This document shows, in pieces, positions 18,315-27,603 of a stretch of 64,000 bases of DNA (positions are counted from its first letter, which is position 1; every line of letters starts with the position of its first letter). Under the pieces are notes generated by a model. That model was given only the letters and a program-made list of their open reading frames with translations. It was not told where the DNA came from and did no database searches. This stretch comes from Prevotella falsenii DSM 22864 = JCM 15124 (GTDB lineage Bacteria > Bacteroidota > Bacteroidia > Bacteroidales > Bacteroidaceae): the NCBI RefSeq assembly GCF_000613945.1, contig NZ_BAJY01000010.1, positions 1 to 64,000 on the forward strand, written 5' to 3'. A program made the position numbers and the translations under genes.

Positions 18315-19163
18315 CTATTTTCCCAAAAACTGCTTCATCTTCTGCAACTCTTCCGTTGCCACTTCGCGTCCCAATTCGTAGATGGTTTGCATCTCTTCGG
18401 CGTCGTGCGATGTGTGTCCGATGGTGAGTTTTGCTTTCGGTCGGATAACAAAAGCGTTGCCTTTCAGCTCCTCCTGCCGCACAAATTCCAACTGTTTGTT
18501 ATACATAATGTGCCGTTCTGCCAATGCTTTCAGCATCTTGGGATAGCGGCGAAGCTGCAAACGCAACAAAGGCATCAGCTTGTTGGGTTGCTTTTCATAG
18601 CCCATGGGTTGGGTGAGCACCACCACATTGCGCCCATAGCCCTGCCGTTGGAAGAAAGCCAAGGGGATAGAGTCAGCCACGCCGCCATCTAACAGCCGCT
18701 GTCCGTTAAGGCGTACCACTCTTGAAGCCAAGGGCATGGAAGCCGAAGCACGCACAAACTCAAGCTCTTCGTAGTCCAACACCTTCAGCTGCCTGTACAC
18801 CGCCTTGCCCGAACCCACGTTTGTTGCCACTGCCCAAAACTCCATTGGGTTGTTGCGGAAGGTATCGAAGTCTACAATATCTAATTCGGTGGGAAGGTAA
18901 TGGTAGGCATATTCGGCACCAAAGTAGTCGCCCGTGGTGATGAGCGACCACATCGAAGCATACCGCCGGTTGTTTGCAAAGCGTTTGTTGTAGCGAATGA
19001 CGCGCCCTATCTGTTGCGATTTGTAGTTGCAACCGAAGGCTGCGCCTGCCGAAACACCCACTGCGCCGTCGAACCGTATGCCGTTTTCCATCAATACATC
19101 GATGACGCCTGCGCTGAACAGTCCACGCATTGCGCCTCCTTCCAATACCAATCCGGTCTTCAT
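18315..19163 (-). CDS. Patatin-like phospholipase family protein
   Basis: Predicted serine acyl hydrolase of 282 residues, start at MKTGLVLEGG (19163). The oxyanion-hole motif GGAMRG is at 9-14, the nucleophile elbow GVSAG at 36-40 with S38, and the dyad aspartate in DGG at D159. It resembles the bacterial single-domain YjjU/RssA-type branch rather than secreted patatins; there is no signal peptide, so it should be cytoplasmic or membrane-associated. A good promoter lies upstream at 19185-19216. Four 22-bp-spaced palindromes sit between it and the PBP gene. Confidence 0.93.
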   Translation of the reverse strand: MKTGLVLEGGAMRGLFSAGVIDVLMENGIRFDGAVGVSAGAAFGCNYKSQQIGRVIRYNKRFANNRRYASMWSLITTGDYFGAEYAYHYLPTELDIVDFDTFRNNPMEFWAVATNVGSGKAVYRQLKVLDYEELEFVRASASMPLASRVVRLNGQRLLDGGVADSIPLAFFQRQGYGRNVVVLTQPMGYEKQPNKLMPLLRLQLRRYPKMLKALAERHIMYNKQLEFVRQEELKGNAFVIRPKAKLTIGHTSHDAEEMQTIYELGREVATEELQKMKQFLGK

Positions 19164-19184
19164 TTGTTTTTGTTTTATTGTTTG

Positions 19185-19216
19185 CAAAAATAAAAATGTT
19201 TTGTCAGAAATACAAA
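19185..19216 (-). promoter_or_regulatory. Promoter of the patatin-like gene
   Basis: TTTG (19213-19216), 20 bp, TATTTTTG (19185-19192) on the minus strand. The start codon is 22 bp after the -7 box, so the leader is very short. Confidence 0.65.
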
Positions 19217-19293
19217 AAAATACTGCCGAAACAGCGTCGGCAGAACGTTAAAGTTGGGTTTTGCTTTTGCTATTTTCTTTCTCCGCCAATTTC

Positions 19294-19371
19294 TTTACAC
19301 GTAAAGAAATATTTATTTACGTGTAAAGAAATTATTATTTACGTGTAAAAAAATATTTATTTACATGTAAA
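19294..19371. repeat. Ladder of four 12-bp palindromes at 22-bp steps
   Basis: TTTACACGTAAA (19294), TTTACGTGTAAA (19316), TTTACGTGTAAA (19338) and TTTACATGTAAA (19360) are each a perfect palindrome and start exactly 22 bp apart. The 10-bp AT-only or nearly AT-only spacers are alike (GAAATATTTA type). It lies 34 bp after the PBP stop and about 80 bp upstream of the patatin promoter. Confidence 0.9.
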
Positions 19372-19404
19372 TAATTTGTCGGTGTTCGGGAATTACCGCG
19401 CAAT

Positions 19405-20547
19405 CTACTTCTTTAACGCCTTCCGTATCACCTTTGCAGCAATGGGCGCGGCTACGTCTGCGCCGAAGCCGGCGTTCTCTATGAACACCGCAATGGCTAT
19501 CTGCGGTTTGTACATAGGGGCAAAGGCGATGAAGGCAGAATGGTCTTTGCCGTCGTTTTCCACCGTTCCCGTCTTTCCGCAAATGCTGTATTCCTTTGTG
19601 TTTATGTCGCGTGCGGTGCCCCACATCACGGCGTTGTGCATGCCTTCTATCACGGGTGTGTAGGCTTCGGGTGCGATAAGAGCTTGGCGCGGTTCGAGAA
19701 AGCGTTTCGGAAGTGGGTTTTCTACCGTGTTGGCGTGAATGTGCGGTGTGTAGAAATAGCCGCGGTTGGCTATCAGTGCCGCAAGGTTGCAGAGCTGTAG
19801 CGGCGTTGCGGTGATGTCGCCCTGTCCCATTCCTGCCCAAATAATGGTGAGGGGGTTCCATCCGCCTTGGTATCGACGCGCCAGATATGCCGAGTTTGCC
19901 ACCAAACCGCCCTTTTCGCCCGGTATATCCACGCCGAGCGGACCGCCGAAGCCCATGCTTACGATGTAGCTGTGCCACTTGTCGATGGCGGCAGCATAGG
20001 TGGCATACTTGGCTTTATCGCCAATCATGGCACGGAAAGACTTTAGGAAATAAGTGTTGCACGAGTTGGCAAGGGCAGCTCGGAGCATCAGCGGGGAAGC
20101 GTGTTTGTGGCAACCAATCCTGATGTTGCCTTCGCGGAAAGCCGTGAAGCAAGCCTGCTTTGTGGTGGCTGTAATGGTTCCTTCCGTCAGAAGGGCTAAG
20201 GCTTGTGCCGTTTTAAACGTAGAGCCGGGGGCGTAAGCGGTGGCTATGGCAAGGTCGTTGTTGGCACCTTCGGGCGAGTTTGTCGCCATGCAGATAATCT
20301 CGCCGGTGCTCGGACGAATGGCTACCACGCTGCCTTTGCGCTCTTTCAGCAGTTCGGTAGCCAATTGTTGCAACTCCGGAAGCAGCGTCGTGGGTGCTTC
20401 GGCGGTTGTCTTGGCGGTTGTTTGCTTGGCAGGCTGCGCCGTTTTAGCCTTTTCGGGGTATAGCCGTTCCATTTCCCCGTGGTATTCCTGTGCGGTTGCG
20501 GTTGCTGTCACGAGTGTGCAGACTGCCCCTACAATGTATCTTTTCAT
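19405..20547 (-). CDS. Short secreted penicillin-binding transpeptidase-domain protein
   Basis: 380 residues. It carries all three transpeptidase motifs: SxxK as STFK (S109-K112), SxN as SCN (S162-N164) and KTGT (325-328). The N-terminus is a cleavable-looking signal peptide (1-19, ending ATATAQ) instead of a membrane anchor, and the dimerisation domain of class B PBPs is missing; a low-complexity K/T/A/P linker (33-55) joins it to the domain. It may be a peptidoglycan transpeptidase or carboxypeptidase or a beta-lactam-binding decoy; the activity is not readable. TATCTTTG at 20575-20582 is its likely -7 box. Confidence 0.88.
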   Translation of the reverse strand: MKRYIVGAVCTLVTATATAQEYHGEMERLYPEKAKTAQPAKQTTAKTTAEAPTTLLPELQQLATELLKERKGSVVAIRPSTGEIICMATNSPEGANNDLAIATAYAPGSTFKTAQALALLTEGTITATTKQACFTAFREGNIRIGCHKHASPLMLRAALANSCNTYFLKSFRAMIGDKAKYATYAAAIDKWHSYIVSMGFGGPLGVDIPGEKGGLVANSAYLARRYQGGWNPLTIIWAGMGQGDITATPLQLCNLAALIANRGYFYTPHIHANTVENPLPKRFLEPRQALIAPEAYTPVIEGMHNAVMWGTARDINTKEYSICGKTGTVENDGKDHSAFIAFAPMYKPQIAIAVFIENAGFGADVAAPIAAKVIRKALKK

Positions 20548-20574
20548 ACTCTTTTAATTGCTGATTTGAGTGTG

Positions 20575-20582
20575 CAAAGATA
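20575..20582 (-). promoter_or_regulatory. -7 box of the PBP-like gene
   Basis: TATCTTTG on the minus strand, 27 bp before the start. No clear -33. Confidence 0.45.
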
Positions 20583-20686
20583 TGCAAATATCAAGTTTTC
20601 TGCGCTATATGCGTAGCGGAATTTACGTTTTTTACCTTATTTTACAAGAACAATACACCCCGTTTATAGGCACAACGTACGCTGTT

Positions 20687-23161
20687 CTACAAGAACAATA
20701 TGCCTATTTGGAAGACAATCGCGCTGACTATCCATGCCAGAGCCGTGGTGTAGACGGCGGCAAAGATGCCCCATTTCCAGCTGCCGGTTTCGCCTTTTAT
20801 GGCTGCTATCGTGGCTACGCACGGGAAATAGAGCAACACAAAGAGCAAGAAACAGAAAGCGGTGAGGGTTGCCAAGGGCTGTGCGTCGTCGTAAGTCATG
20901 TTGTTTCGCTTGGCAATGTCGGAAGTCATTTGGTGTCTCAACAACTCGTACTTGCCGCCTTCGTCGTTGTATTCGTTGTCGTCGCCGAACGAATCGTTGT
21001 CGGCATAAAGCACTCCCATCGTCGAAGCTACGATTTCCTTTGCTCCAACCCCTGCCAACAAGCCCACGTCTAACCGCCAATCGAAACCCATCGGGCGGAA
21101 AACGGGTTCTACCGCTTTACCTATTCTGCCGATATAGCTTTGTTCCTGCTGTGCCTGTTTGCCCATATCGGGGGCGTCGGGTAGGGGAAAGTAGCCCAAT
21201 GCCCACACGATGATAGATGCAACGAGAATAATTCCACCCATCTTCTTCAAGTATTGCTTGCCTTTCTCCCATGTATGGCGACCGATTGCCTTCCATGTCG
21301 GGAAGCGATAGGGGGGCAATTCCATTACGAAAGGTGTGTCTTCGCCCTTCACGATGGTTTTTGAGAAGAGGCGTGCCAACAGTACTGCCATCGCAATACC
21401 GATGAGATAGAGCGACATCATCACCGCCGAGCGGTATTGAGCAGCGAAGAACGAGCCTGTCATCATTATATAAATAGGTAGTCGTGCCGAACAACTCATC
21501 ATCGGAAGCACCAGCATCGTAACCAGTCGGCTGCGTCTGCTCTCGATGGTTCTTGTTGCCATGATTGCGGGAACGTTGCAACCGAAACCCATAATGAGCG
21601 GAATGAACGATTTGCCGTGCAGCCCCATCTTGTGCATGAGACGGTCCATGATGAAGGCGGCGCGTGCCATGTAGCCGCAATCCTCCATGTAGGAAATGAA
21701 AAAATAAAGTATCAGGATTTGCGGGAGGAAGACAATGACTGCGCCAACGCCTGCAATGGCACCGTCTACTATCATTGCTTTCACCGGTCCGTCAGGTAAA
21801 AGACCGTTTACAACGTCCGATAGCCACGCCACACCTGCGTCTATCCAGTCCATCGGATATTGTCCGAGCGTGAAAGTAGCCGTAAACATGATGAAAAGGA
21901 AGAGGAAAAAGAGCGGAAAACCCAAATACTTGTGCGTCAGAACGTTGTCTACGCTGTGCGTTATGCTGTAAGCGTCTTTGCCTTTGCCCTTCGTGTACTT
22001 GGCTTCCTGCAATGCTCCGTGTATGAAACCGTACTTTGCGTCCATGATAGCAGTCTCGCTGTCTTTCCCGGTCTCTTCTTTTACGCGCTTTGCAGTTTCG
22101 TTTCGGTGTGCGATAATCTCCTTTGCATCGGGGAAGGTCGCCACGAGCTTCTCGGTTTCCGAGTCGTTTTCAAGTAGTTTTATAGCCAAATAGCGGGTAG
22201 AATACTTCTGTCTGATGTCGGGTTCACGCTTCAGATGTTCCTGAATTTCAGCGATACCGTTTTCCAATTCGTGTCCGTGGTTGATGTGAATGTGGCGGTA
22301 CGACGGTGTTTCACCCTCTTTTCCTTCGTAGTTTTGTATCACTGTGCGGAACAAATCCTCCACGCCTCTGCCCGATTTGAACACCGTAGGCACCATCGGA
22401 ACACCGAAAAGGGTACTCAATAGCTTGTAGTCGATGTGGTCGCCACGGTTTTCTATCTCGTCGTACATATTTAATGCACACACCATAGGTACGTGCATGT
22501 CAATGAGTTGCGTCGTCAGGTAAAGGTTTCGCTCAAGGTTTGAAGCATCTATTACGTTGATAACGATGTCGGGTGTCTTCTCTACGATTTGCTTGCGCAC
22601 GTAGAGTTCTTCGGGACTATATGCCGAAAGGCTGTACGTTCCGGGCAGGTCTACCAGTTCAAAGTGGTAGCCCAACAAGTCGGTATAGCCATATTTGGCA
22701 TCGACGGTAACGCCGGAGTAGTTTCCAACCCGCTCGTGTGCGCCCGAAGCGAAGTTGAACAGCGAAGTCTTTCCGCAGTTGGGGTTGCCCACCAATGCCA
22801 CGTTTATGGTGCGTCGCTGTCGGTTGGCTGCTGCCACTGCTTCGTTTGGCGTCAGCACCGGTTCGTAAGGGTCGGCTTGGTCTACCTCTATGGCAGGATT
22901 GTATTGTGTGTTTTCTGTCGTTGTGTGGGGTGCAGCGTCTACCGCCATCACCTCTATCAGGTCGGCTTCGCTGTGCCGCAGGCTCACTTCGTAGCCCATA
23001 ATGCGATATTTCACAGGGTCTTGCAACGGCGCATTGAGCAGTACTTTCACCTCTTTGCCGTTGATAAAGCCCATCTCTATAATTCGTTTTCTGAAGCCGC
23101 CGTGTCCCGAAACCTTCACGATAATACCTGTTTCGCCCGTCTTCAGCTCTGATAACTTCAT
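20687..23161 (-). CDS. feoB: Ferrous iron transport protein, FeoA-FeoB fusion
   Basis: Fe(II) importer of the inner membrane, 824 residues from MKLSELKTG. Residues 1-75 are a FeoA-type SH3-like domain. A linker (75-118) leads to the FeoB GTPase: G1 GNPNCGKT (125-132), G2 around VTVDA, G3 DLPGTYS, G4 NMYD. The polytopic membrane domain has the two Gate segments, PLIMGFGCNVPAIMATR and MLVLPMMSCSARLPIY, with conserved cysteines. Fusion of FeoA to FeoB is normal in Bacteroidota. Divergent from the YeiH gene; TACTTTTG at 23180-23187 is its -7 box. The last codons lie in a 13-bp sequence TACAAGAACAATA repeated 45 bp downstream. Confidence 0.97.
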   Translation of the reverse strand: MKLSELKTGETGIIVKVSGHGGFRKRIIEMGFINGKEVKVLLNAPLQDPVKYRIMGYEVSLRHSEADLIEVMAVDAAPHTTTENTQYNPAIEVDQADPYEPVLTPNEAVAAANRQRRTINVALVGNPNCGKTSLFNFASGAHERVGNYSGVTVDAKYGYTDLLGYHFELVDLPGTYSLSAYSPEELYVRKQIVEKTPDIVINVIDASNLERNLYLTTQLIDMHVPMVCALNMYDEIENRGDHIDYKLLSTLFGVPMVPTVFKSGRGVEDLFRTVIQNYEGKEGETPSYRHIHINHGHELENGIAEIQEHLKREPDIRQKYSTRYLAIKLLENDSETEKLVATFPDAKEIIAHRNETAKRVKEETGKDSETAIMDAKYGFIHGALQEAKYTKGKGKDAYSITHSVDNVLTHKYLGFPLFFLFLFIMFTATFTLGQYPMDWIDAGVAWLSDVVNGLLPDGPVKAMIVDGAIAGVGAVIVFLPQILILYFFISYMEDCGYMARAAFIMDRLMHKMGLHGKSFIPLIMGFGCNVPAIMATRTIESRRSRLVTMLVLPMMSCSARLPIYIMMTGSFFAAQYRSAVMMSLYLIGIAMAVLLARLFSKTIVKGEDTPFVMELPPYRFPTWKAIGRHTWEKGKQYLKKMGGIILVASIIVWALGYFPLPDAPDMGKQAQQEQSYIGRIGKAVEPVFRPMGFDWRLDVGLLAGVGAKEIVASTMGVLYADNDSFGDDNEYNDEGGKYELLRHQMTSDIAKRNNMTYDDAQPLATLTAFCFLLFVLLYFPCVATIAAIKGETGSWKWGIFAAVYTTALAWIVSAIVFQIGILFL

Positions 23162-23179
23162 ACTCTTGTTCCTTTTCTG

Positions 23180-23187
23180 CAAAAGTA
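23180..23187 (-). promoter_or_regulatory. -7 box of feoAB
   Basis: TACTTTTG on the minus strand, 19 bp before the chosen start. No Fur-type palindrome was recognised. Confidence 0.5.
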
Positions 23188-23347
23188 CAAAGAAATCGTT
23201 GGAAGGAAAAACCGCCCTTTGAAAAGTTCGCGAAAATACCTAATAATGGGGATAAGACACAGACTTGTTTCACGATAGCCTGCCTATTTCACGGTAAAAT
23301 GTACTAAATTATTGCAATTTCATATAACCGACTTGTTGTTTTTTCCG

Positions 23348-23355
23348 TACCTTTG
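23348..23355 (+). promoter_or_regulatory. -7 box of the YeiH-type gene
   Basis: TACCTTTG, 93 bp before the start at 23448. The -33 element is unclear. Confidence 0.45.
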
Positions 23356-23447
23356 CATTTGAATAATAATGTTATGATGCTTTGCAAACCCGAATTTTCG
23401 GATTTACAAAGAACGATTTGACAGAACCTAAAACAAGAAACAACAAT

Positions 23448-24485
23448 ATGAAAATTACAGAACAACGGAGCAGTATGCTTCACGGAATTCTCCTGATGGC
23501 ACTCTTTGCGTGCGCAGCTTTCTATTTGGGCGACATGCGTTTCGCCAAAGCCTTGTCGTTTTCGCCCATGATAGTCGGCATTATCCTCGGTATGCTCTAT
23601 GCCAACAGCCTGCGCAACAACCTGCCGGAAACGTGGACGCCCGGCATTGTGTTCTGTTCAAAGCGCATTCTTCGCTTCGGTATTATCCTTTATGGCTTTA
23701 AACTGACCTTTCAAGACATTACTGCTGTCGGGCTGCCTGCCATTATTATCGATGCCATTGTTGTAACCGTTACCATTCTGCTTGGTCTTTTCGTGGGCAA
23801 ACTGTTGAAGATGGACCGCAGTATAGCCTTGCTTACGGCTTGCGGCAGTGCCATTTGCGGTGCTGCTGCGGTAATGGGTGTGGACGGTGCAATACGTCCG
23901 AAACCCTACAAAACCGCTGTGGCTGTGGCAACGGTGGTTATCTTCGGCACGCTCTCAATGTTCCTTTATCCGGTTCTTTATCGTGCCGGCGTGTTCGATT
24001 TGCCCGCTCAACAGATGGGCATTTTTGCAGGTTCCACCATTCACGAAGTAGCCCACGTCGTAGGAGCAGGCAATGCCATGGGGGCTGCTATCAGCGACAA
24101 CGCCATTATTGTGAAGATGATTCGTGTAATGATGCTTGTGCCCGTGCTGCTCGTCATCGCCTTTTTTGTGGCGAAAGACGTTGCAAGACGTGAGGGTGCA
24201 GAGGGGCAGAAGAACAAGATACAGGTGCCTTGGTTTGCCATTATGTTCTTGCTCGTTATATGTTTCAACAGTTTCAACCTGCTGCCCGAAGAAGTTGTGA
24301 AAGGCATTACTACCTTAGACACCTTCCTGCTTACGATGGCTATGACGGCACTCGGTGCTGAAACGAGCATCGACAAGTTCAAGAAAGCAGGTTTCAAGCC
24401 CTTCCTGCTTGCTGCCATTATTTTCTGTTGGCTCATCGTTGGCGGCTATTGCTTGGCACGCTTCGTTGTTCCGATGCTGATGTAA
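23448..24485 (+). CDS. YeiH/UPF0324 family membrane protein (putative sulfate exporter family)
   Basis: 345-residue polytopic inner-membrane protein with about ten hydrophobic segments. Family landmarks are LYGFKLTFQDI, the GSAICGAAAVMG loop, and the GSTIHEVAHVVGAGNAMG stretch in the second half, a pseudo-duplicated transporter fold. Databases call the family a putative sulfate exporter, but no substrate is shown. The start at MKITEQRSS fits the length; an upstream ATG at 23382 adds an unlikely 22-residue leader. Divergent from feoAB and convergent with the OmpA gene across a CTAG array. Confidence 0.92.
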   Translation: MKITEQRSSMLHGILLMALFACAAFYLGDMRFAKALSFSPMIVGIILGMLYANSLRNNLPETWTPGIVFCSKRILRFGIILYGFKLTFQDITAVGLPAIIIDAIVVTVTILLGLFVGKLLKMDRSIALLTACGSAICGAAAVMGVDGAIRPKPYKTAVAVATVVIFGTLSMFLYPVLYRAGVFDLPAQQMGIFAGSTIHEVAHVVGAGNAMGAAISDNAIIVKMIRVMMLVPVLLVIAFFVAKDVARREGAEGQKNKIQVPWFAIMFLLVICFNSFNLLPEEVVKGITTLDTFLLTMAMTALGAETSIDKFKKAGFKPFLLAAIIFCWLIVGGYCLARFVVPMLM

Positions 24486-24591
24486 ACAAAAAAACGGCGT
24501 GGCAGAAGTTTCATGCGGAGAGCTGCCTGTTTTACCTGCACACCTCTTGGGAATAATCTTTGCAAAGGAAAGGTTGCTTTTAGGCTCTATA

Positions 24592-24630
24592 CTAGAACCT
24601 CTAGAACCTCTAGGAATACTAGAACCCCCT
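24592..24630. repeat. CTAG-9 array 1
   Basis: CTAG begins at 24592, 24601, 24610 and 24619, exactly 9 bp apart. The five bases between are AACCT, AACCT, GAATA, then AACCCCCT. It lies between two convergent genes. Confidence 0.9.
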
Positions 24631-24643
24631 CTGCGAATACCCA

Positions 24644-24678
24644 TAAAAAAGGCGCACCCCACGAATGGAGTGCGCCTC
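24644..24678 (-). terminator. Terminator of the OmpA lipoprotein gene
   Basis: Read on the minus strand, AGGCGCACT...GGTGCGCCT is a strong GC stem followed by six T. Confidence 0.8.
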
Positions 24679-24713
24679 GTTTGTAGATGTTTGTCAGTCT
24701 TTAAAAATATTTA

Positions 24714-25394
24714 TCACAATCTGCCATTATTGGCTTTTTCAATCATTTTGCTCGATGCGTACATGTAAACTTCTACACGGCGGTTCGCCTGACTTACACG
24801 TTTGTTCTCTATTGGGTTAGAGCTGCCAAGACCTTCGACGGTGCGAATTTGGCTTGAAGATACACCCTGACCGCGCAAGTAGGTAGATACCGACTTGGCA
24901 CGCTTCTCCGATAGCGGAATGTTTATGTTGTCGTTGCCCGATGCATCGGTATATCCTTGAATGGCAACGTCGCAATCGCTGTTCTGTTTCAATACGCCGG
25001 CAAAGTTCGTAAGGTCTTTCTTTGCAGCTGCGTTGAGGGTTGAACTGTTGGTTGCAAAGAGGATACCCGAATCGAATGTAACCTTTACACAGTCGAAACC
25101 GTTGGCATCTTTCACTGTCTCCACCTTGGCATTGTCCACCTGAGCAGCAGTTTGCTCTTTCACTTTGTCCATGTGGCGACCGATAATCGCACCTGTGCCG
25201 GCACCTACCGCCGCACCTACTGCCGCACCAATCATGGTGCCTTTCGTGTTCTTACCGATAATGTTGCCCACGATACCGCCGAGCACAGCACCTGCGCCGG
25301 CACCTCCGGCACTGTAAGTTCCCTGATTTGTTGCACAACTTGATACGAGAGTAGCTACACAAAGTCCCGCTACGATAGTCTTTAAATTCTTCAT
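24714..25394 (-). CDS. OmpA family lipoprotein with glycine-zipper region
   Basis: 226-residue outer-membrane lipoprotein. The lipobox LVSSC puts the lipidated cysteine at C20. Residues 29-72 are a glycine-zipper repeat (GAGAGAVLGGIVGNIIGKNT, GAAVGAAVGAGTGAIIG). The C-terminal OmpA peptidoglycan-binding domain (about 105-216) has TFDSGILFATNSS, GYTDASGNDNIN and NRRVEVYMY. It should tie the outer membrane to peptidoglycan, like YfiB/Pal-type proteins. TATCTTTG at 25505-25512 fits a -7 box with a ~100-nt leader. Confidence 0.93.
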   Translation of the reverse strand: MKNLKTIVAGLCVATLVSSCATNQGTYSAGGAGAGAVLGGIVGNIIGKNTKGTMIGAAVGAAVGAGTGAIIGRHMDKVKEQTAAQVDNAKVETVKDANGFDCVKVTFDSGILFATNSSTLNAAAKKDLTNFAGVLKQNSDCDVAIQGYTDASGNDNINIPLSEKRAKSVSTYLRGQGVSSSQIRTVEGLGSSNPIENKRVSQANRRVEVYMYASSKMIEKANNGRL

Positions 25395-25504
25395 AATGTA
25401 TATAATTTTAAACTTTTTACCTTATATATGTTACGTGTCGGCGAACCCGCTTGTTAATGTTTATCCTGCATCAGCTATGTGAGTGTTGTCCGCCTTTAGC
25501 AGAA

Positions 25505-25512
25505 CAAAGATA
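25505..25512 (-). promoter_or_regulatory. -7 box of the OmpA lipoprotein gene
   Basis: TATCTTTG on the minus strand, divergent to the proS promoter. The -33 is unclear. Confidence 0.45.
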
Positions 25513-25556
25513 CAACAATTTTCGTTTTGATACGTCGTTTGCCAACATTTTTTTTG

Positions 25557-25564
25557 TAATTTTG
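25557..25564 (+). promoter_or_regulatory. -7 box of proS
   Basis: TAATTTTG on the plus strand, about 100 bp before the proS start. Confidence 0.4.
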
Positions 25565-25665
25565 CACAAAATTACGCTTATTAGGCTAATCTGTCAAGGG
25601 GAATTTCCTATTCTGTTGGGGAATTTACCTATAATGATGAATAAGAAAAAAAATAGATATAGATT

Positions 25666-27147
25666 ATGGCAAAAGAACTCAAAGAACTTACCAAGCGTGC
25701 CGAAAACTACTCGCAATGGTATAACGACTTGGTTGTAAAAGCAGATTTGGCAGAGCAATCGCCTGTTCGCGGCTGTATGGTAATTAAGCCTTACGGTTAC
25801 GCTATATGGGAGAACATGCAGGCACAGTTAGACAAAATGTTTAAAGAAACAGGTGCACAGAATGCTTATTTCCCCCTCCTTATCCCGAAAAGCTTCCTTT
25901 CTCGCGAAGCCGAACACGTAGAAGGATTTGCCAAGGAATGTGCCGTGGTTACACACTATCGCCTGCGTGCCAACGAGAAAGAGGGCGGCGTGGAGGTAGA
26001 CCCTGCGGCAAAGCTCGAAGAAGAACTCGTTATTCGCCCGACAAGCGAGACCATTATATGGAACACCTATAAGAATTGGATACACTCTTACCGCGACCTG
26101 CCATTGATGTGCAACCAGTGGTGCAACGTCATGCGATGGGAAATGCGCACCCGTCCCTTCCTCCGCACATCGGAATTTCTGTGGCAAGAGGGGCACACGG
26201 CGCACGCTACACGCGAAGAAGCCGTAGACGAAGCAAAGAAAATACTGAAGGTTTATGCCGACTTTGCCGAACAATGGCTCGCCATTCCTGTGGTTCAGGG
26301 TGTGAAAAGCGAAACCGAACGCTTTGCAGGAGCATTGGACACCTATACCATCGAGGCGATGATGCAGGACGGAAAGGCACTTCAAAGCGGTACATCGCAC
26401 TTCCTTGGGCAGAACTTTGCAAAGTCGTTCGATGTTACTTTCCTCAATAAAGAGAACAAACCCGAATACGTTTGGGCAACATCGTGGGGTGTAAGCACAC
26501 GCCTTGTGGGTGCGCTCATTATGACACACTCCGACGATAACGGGCTCGTGCTGCCTCCGAAGATAGCTCCGCTGCAGGTTGTTATCGTGCCAATCTTCAA
26601 GAACGAAGAGCAGTTGGCAGCCCTTACGGCAAAGCTGCAACCCGTTATCGACGAACTTAGACAGCTCGGCATCAGCGTAAAGTTCGACGATTCCGACAAC
26701 AAACGCCCGGGATTCAAGTTTGCCGACTACGAACTCAAGGGCGTGCCTGTACGTTTGGCAATGGGCGGACGCGACTTGGAGAACAACACCATCGAGATAA
26801 TGCGTCGCGATACTTTGGAAAAAGAAAACGTTTCGTTCGACGGCATTGTTGAACGCATAAAGAATTTGCTCGACGATATTCAAGCCAACATCTACAAAAA
26901 GGCATTGGATTTCCGCAACGCAAACATTCGCGAGTGCGACAACTACGAAGAATTTAAGGAGAAAGTAAAGGACGGCGGCTTCTTCCTCTGCCACTGGGAC
27001 GGCACAACCGAGACCGAAGAGAAGATTAAAGAAGACACGCAAGCCACCATTCGCTGCGTTCCGTTCATGTTTGAACAAACCGAAGGTGTGGATATGGTGA
27101 GCGGAAAACCTGCAAAGCACCGTGTCATCATTGCTCGTTCATACTGA
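25666..27147 (+). CDS. proS: Prolyl-tRNA synthetase, archaeal/eukaryotic type
   Basis: Class II aminoacyl-tRNA synthetase charging tRNA-Pro, 493 residues. This is the short ProS type without the bacterial editing insertion. Class II motif 2 is visible in [27 protein letters not shown] and motif 3 in [30 protein letters not shown]. An anticodon-binding domain (LQVVIVPI onward) and the type-specific C-terminal zinc-domain region with the FFLCHWDG stretch follow. Monocistronic with a clean terminator. Confidence 0.97.
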   Translation: MAKELKELTKRAENYSQWYNDLVVKADLAEQSPVRGCMVIKPYGYAIWENMQAQLDKMFKETGAQNAYFPLLIPKSFLSREAEHVEGFAKECAVVTHYRLRANEKEGGVEVDPAAKLEEELVIRPTSETIIWNTYKNWIHSYRDLPLMCNQWCNVMRWEMRTRPFLRTSEFLWQEGHTAHATREEAVDEAKKILKVYADFAEQWLAIPVVQGVKSETERFAGALDTYTIEAMMQDGKALQSGTSHFLGQNFAKSFDVTFLNKENKPEYVWATSWGVSTRLVGALIMTHSDDNGLVLPPKIAPLQVVIVPIFKNEEQLAALTAKLQPVIDELRQLGISVKFDDSDNKRPGFKFADYELKGVPVRLAMGGRDLENNTIEIMRRDTLEKENVSFDGIVERIKNLLDDIQANIYKKALDFRNANIRECDNYEEFKEKVKDGGFFLCHWDGTTETEEKIKEDTQATIRCVPFMFEQTEGVDMVSGKPAKHRVIIARSY

Positions 27148-27168
27148 TTTTTACCCTCATAAACAGCA

Positions 27169-27198
27169 AAGCCACGCACCGTAAAGTGCGTGGCTTTT
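27169..27198 (+). terminator. proS terminator
   Basis: AAGCCACGCAC pairs with GTGCGTGGCTT around a short loop and is followed by T residues. Confidence 0.85.
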
Positions 27199-27227
27199 GT
27201 GTTCTGAATAGGCGAATATCAGGCCAT

Positions 27228-27510
27228 AAAACCGTAAATATTTTTCACAAGAATATCTGTTGCGTAACTATCTCGTTACCAACGCATTGCAAAACCTATT
27301 GTTTCGCATTCCAAAACCGTAGGTTTTGCACGGTAAAAGCGGCTGTTTTGCATCGCAAAACCTACGCTTTCGCAACGCCAAATCGAAATTGTCGCTTTTT
27401 AACAGAATTATCTTTACAAAGTCAAACCGAAAAACGCTCACCGGTTCATCAGCGATTTGGCTTAAAAACATCTGCGCGATGACTTGCTTAGCCTGCTTTT
27501 TTATACCGAA
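27228..27510 (-). repeat. R1 element copy f (extended)
   Basis: R1 in reverse orientation, core 27228-27417. The similarity to copy a continues to about 27510 (CAGATGTTTTTAAGC, GATGAACCGGTGAGCGTTTT). No gene is seen in 27148-27603. Confidence 0.85.
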
Positions 27511-27603
27511 CTAACGTATTTATTAAAGTAGGCACACCTGAATTATTGCTTGCGCCGAATAATGATACAACTAAGGCTTTGTTTGCCTTTCTTTTATCGT
27601 TTT

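Noticed and set aside
20643-20700. TACAAGAACAATA repeated 45 bp apart at the feoB end
   Set aside because: Only 13 bp are shared and the flanks differ; too weak to call an element.
25828-27120. Minus-strand open frame of 430 codons
   Set aside because: Antisense of proS, no recognisable domain.
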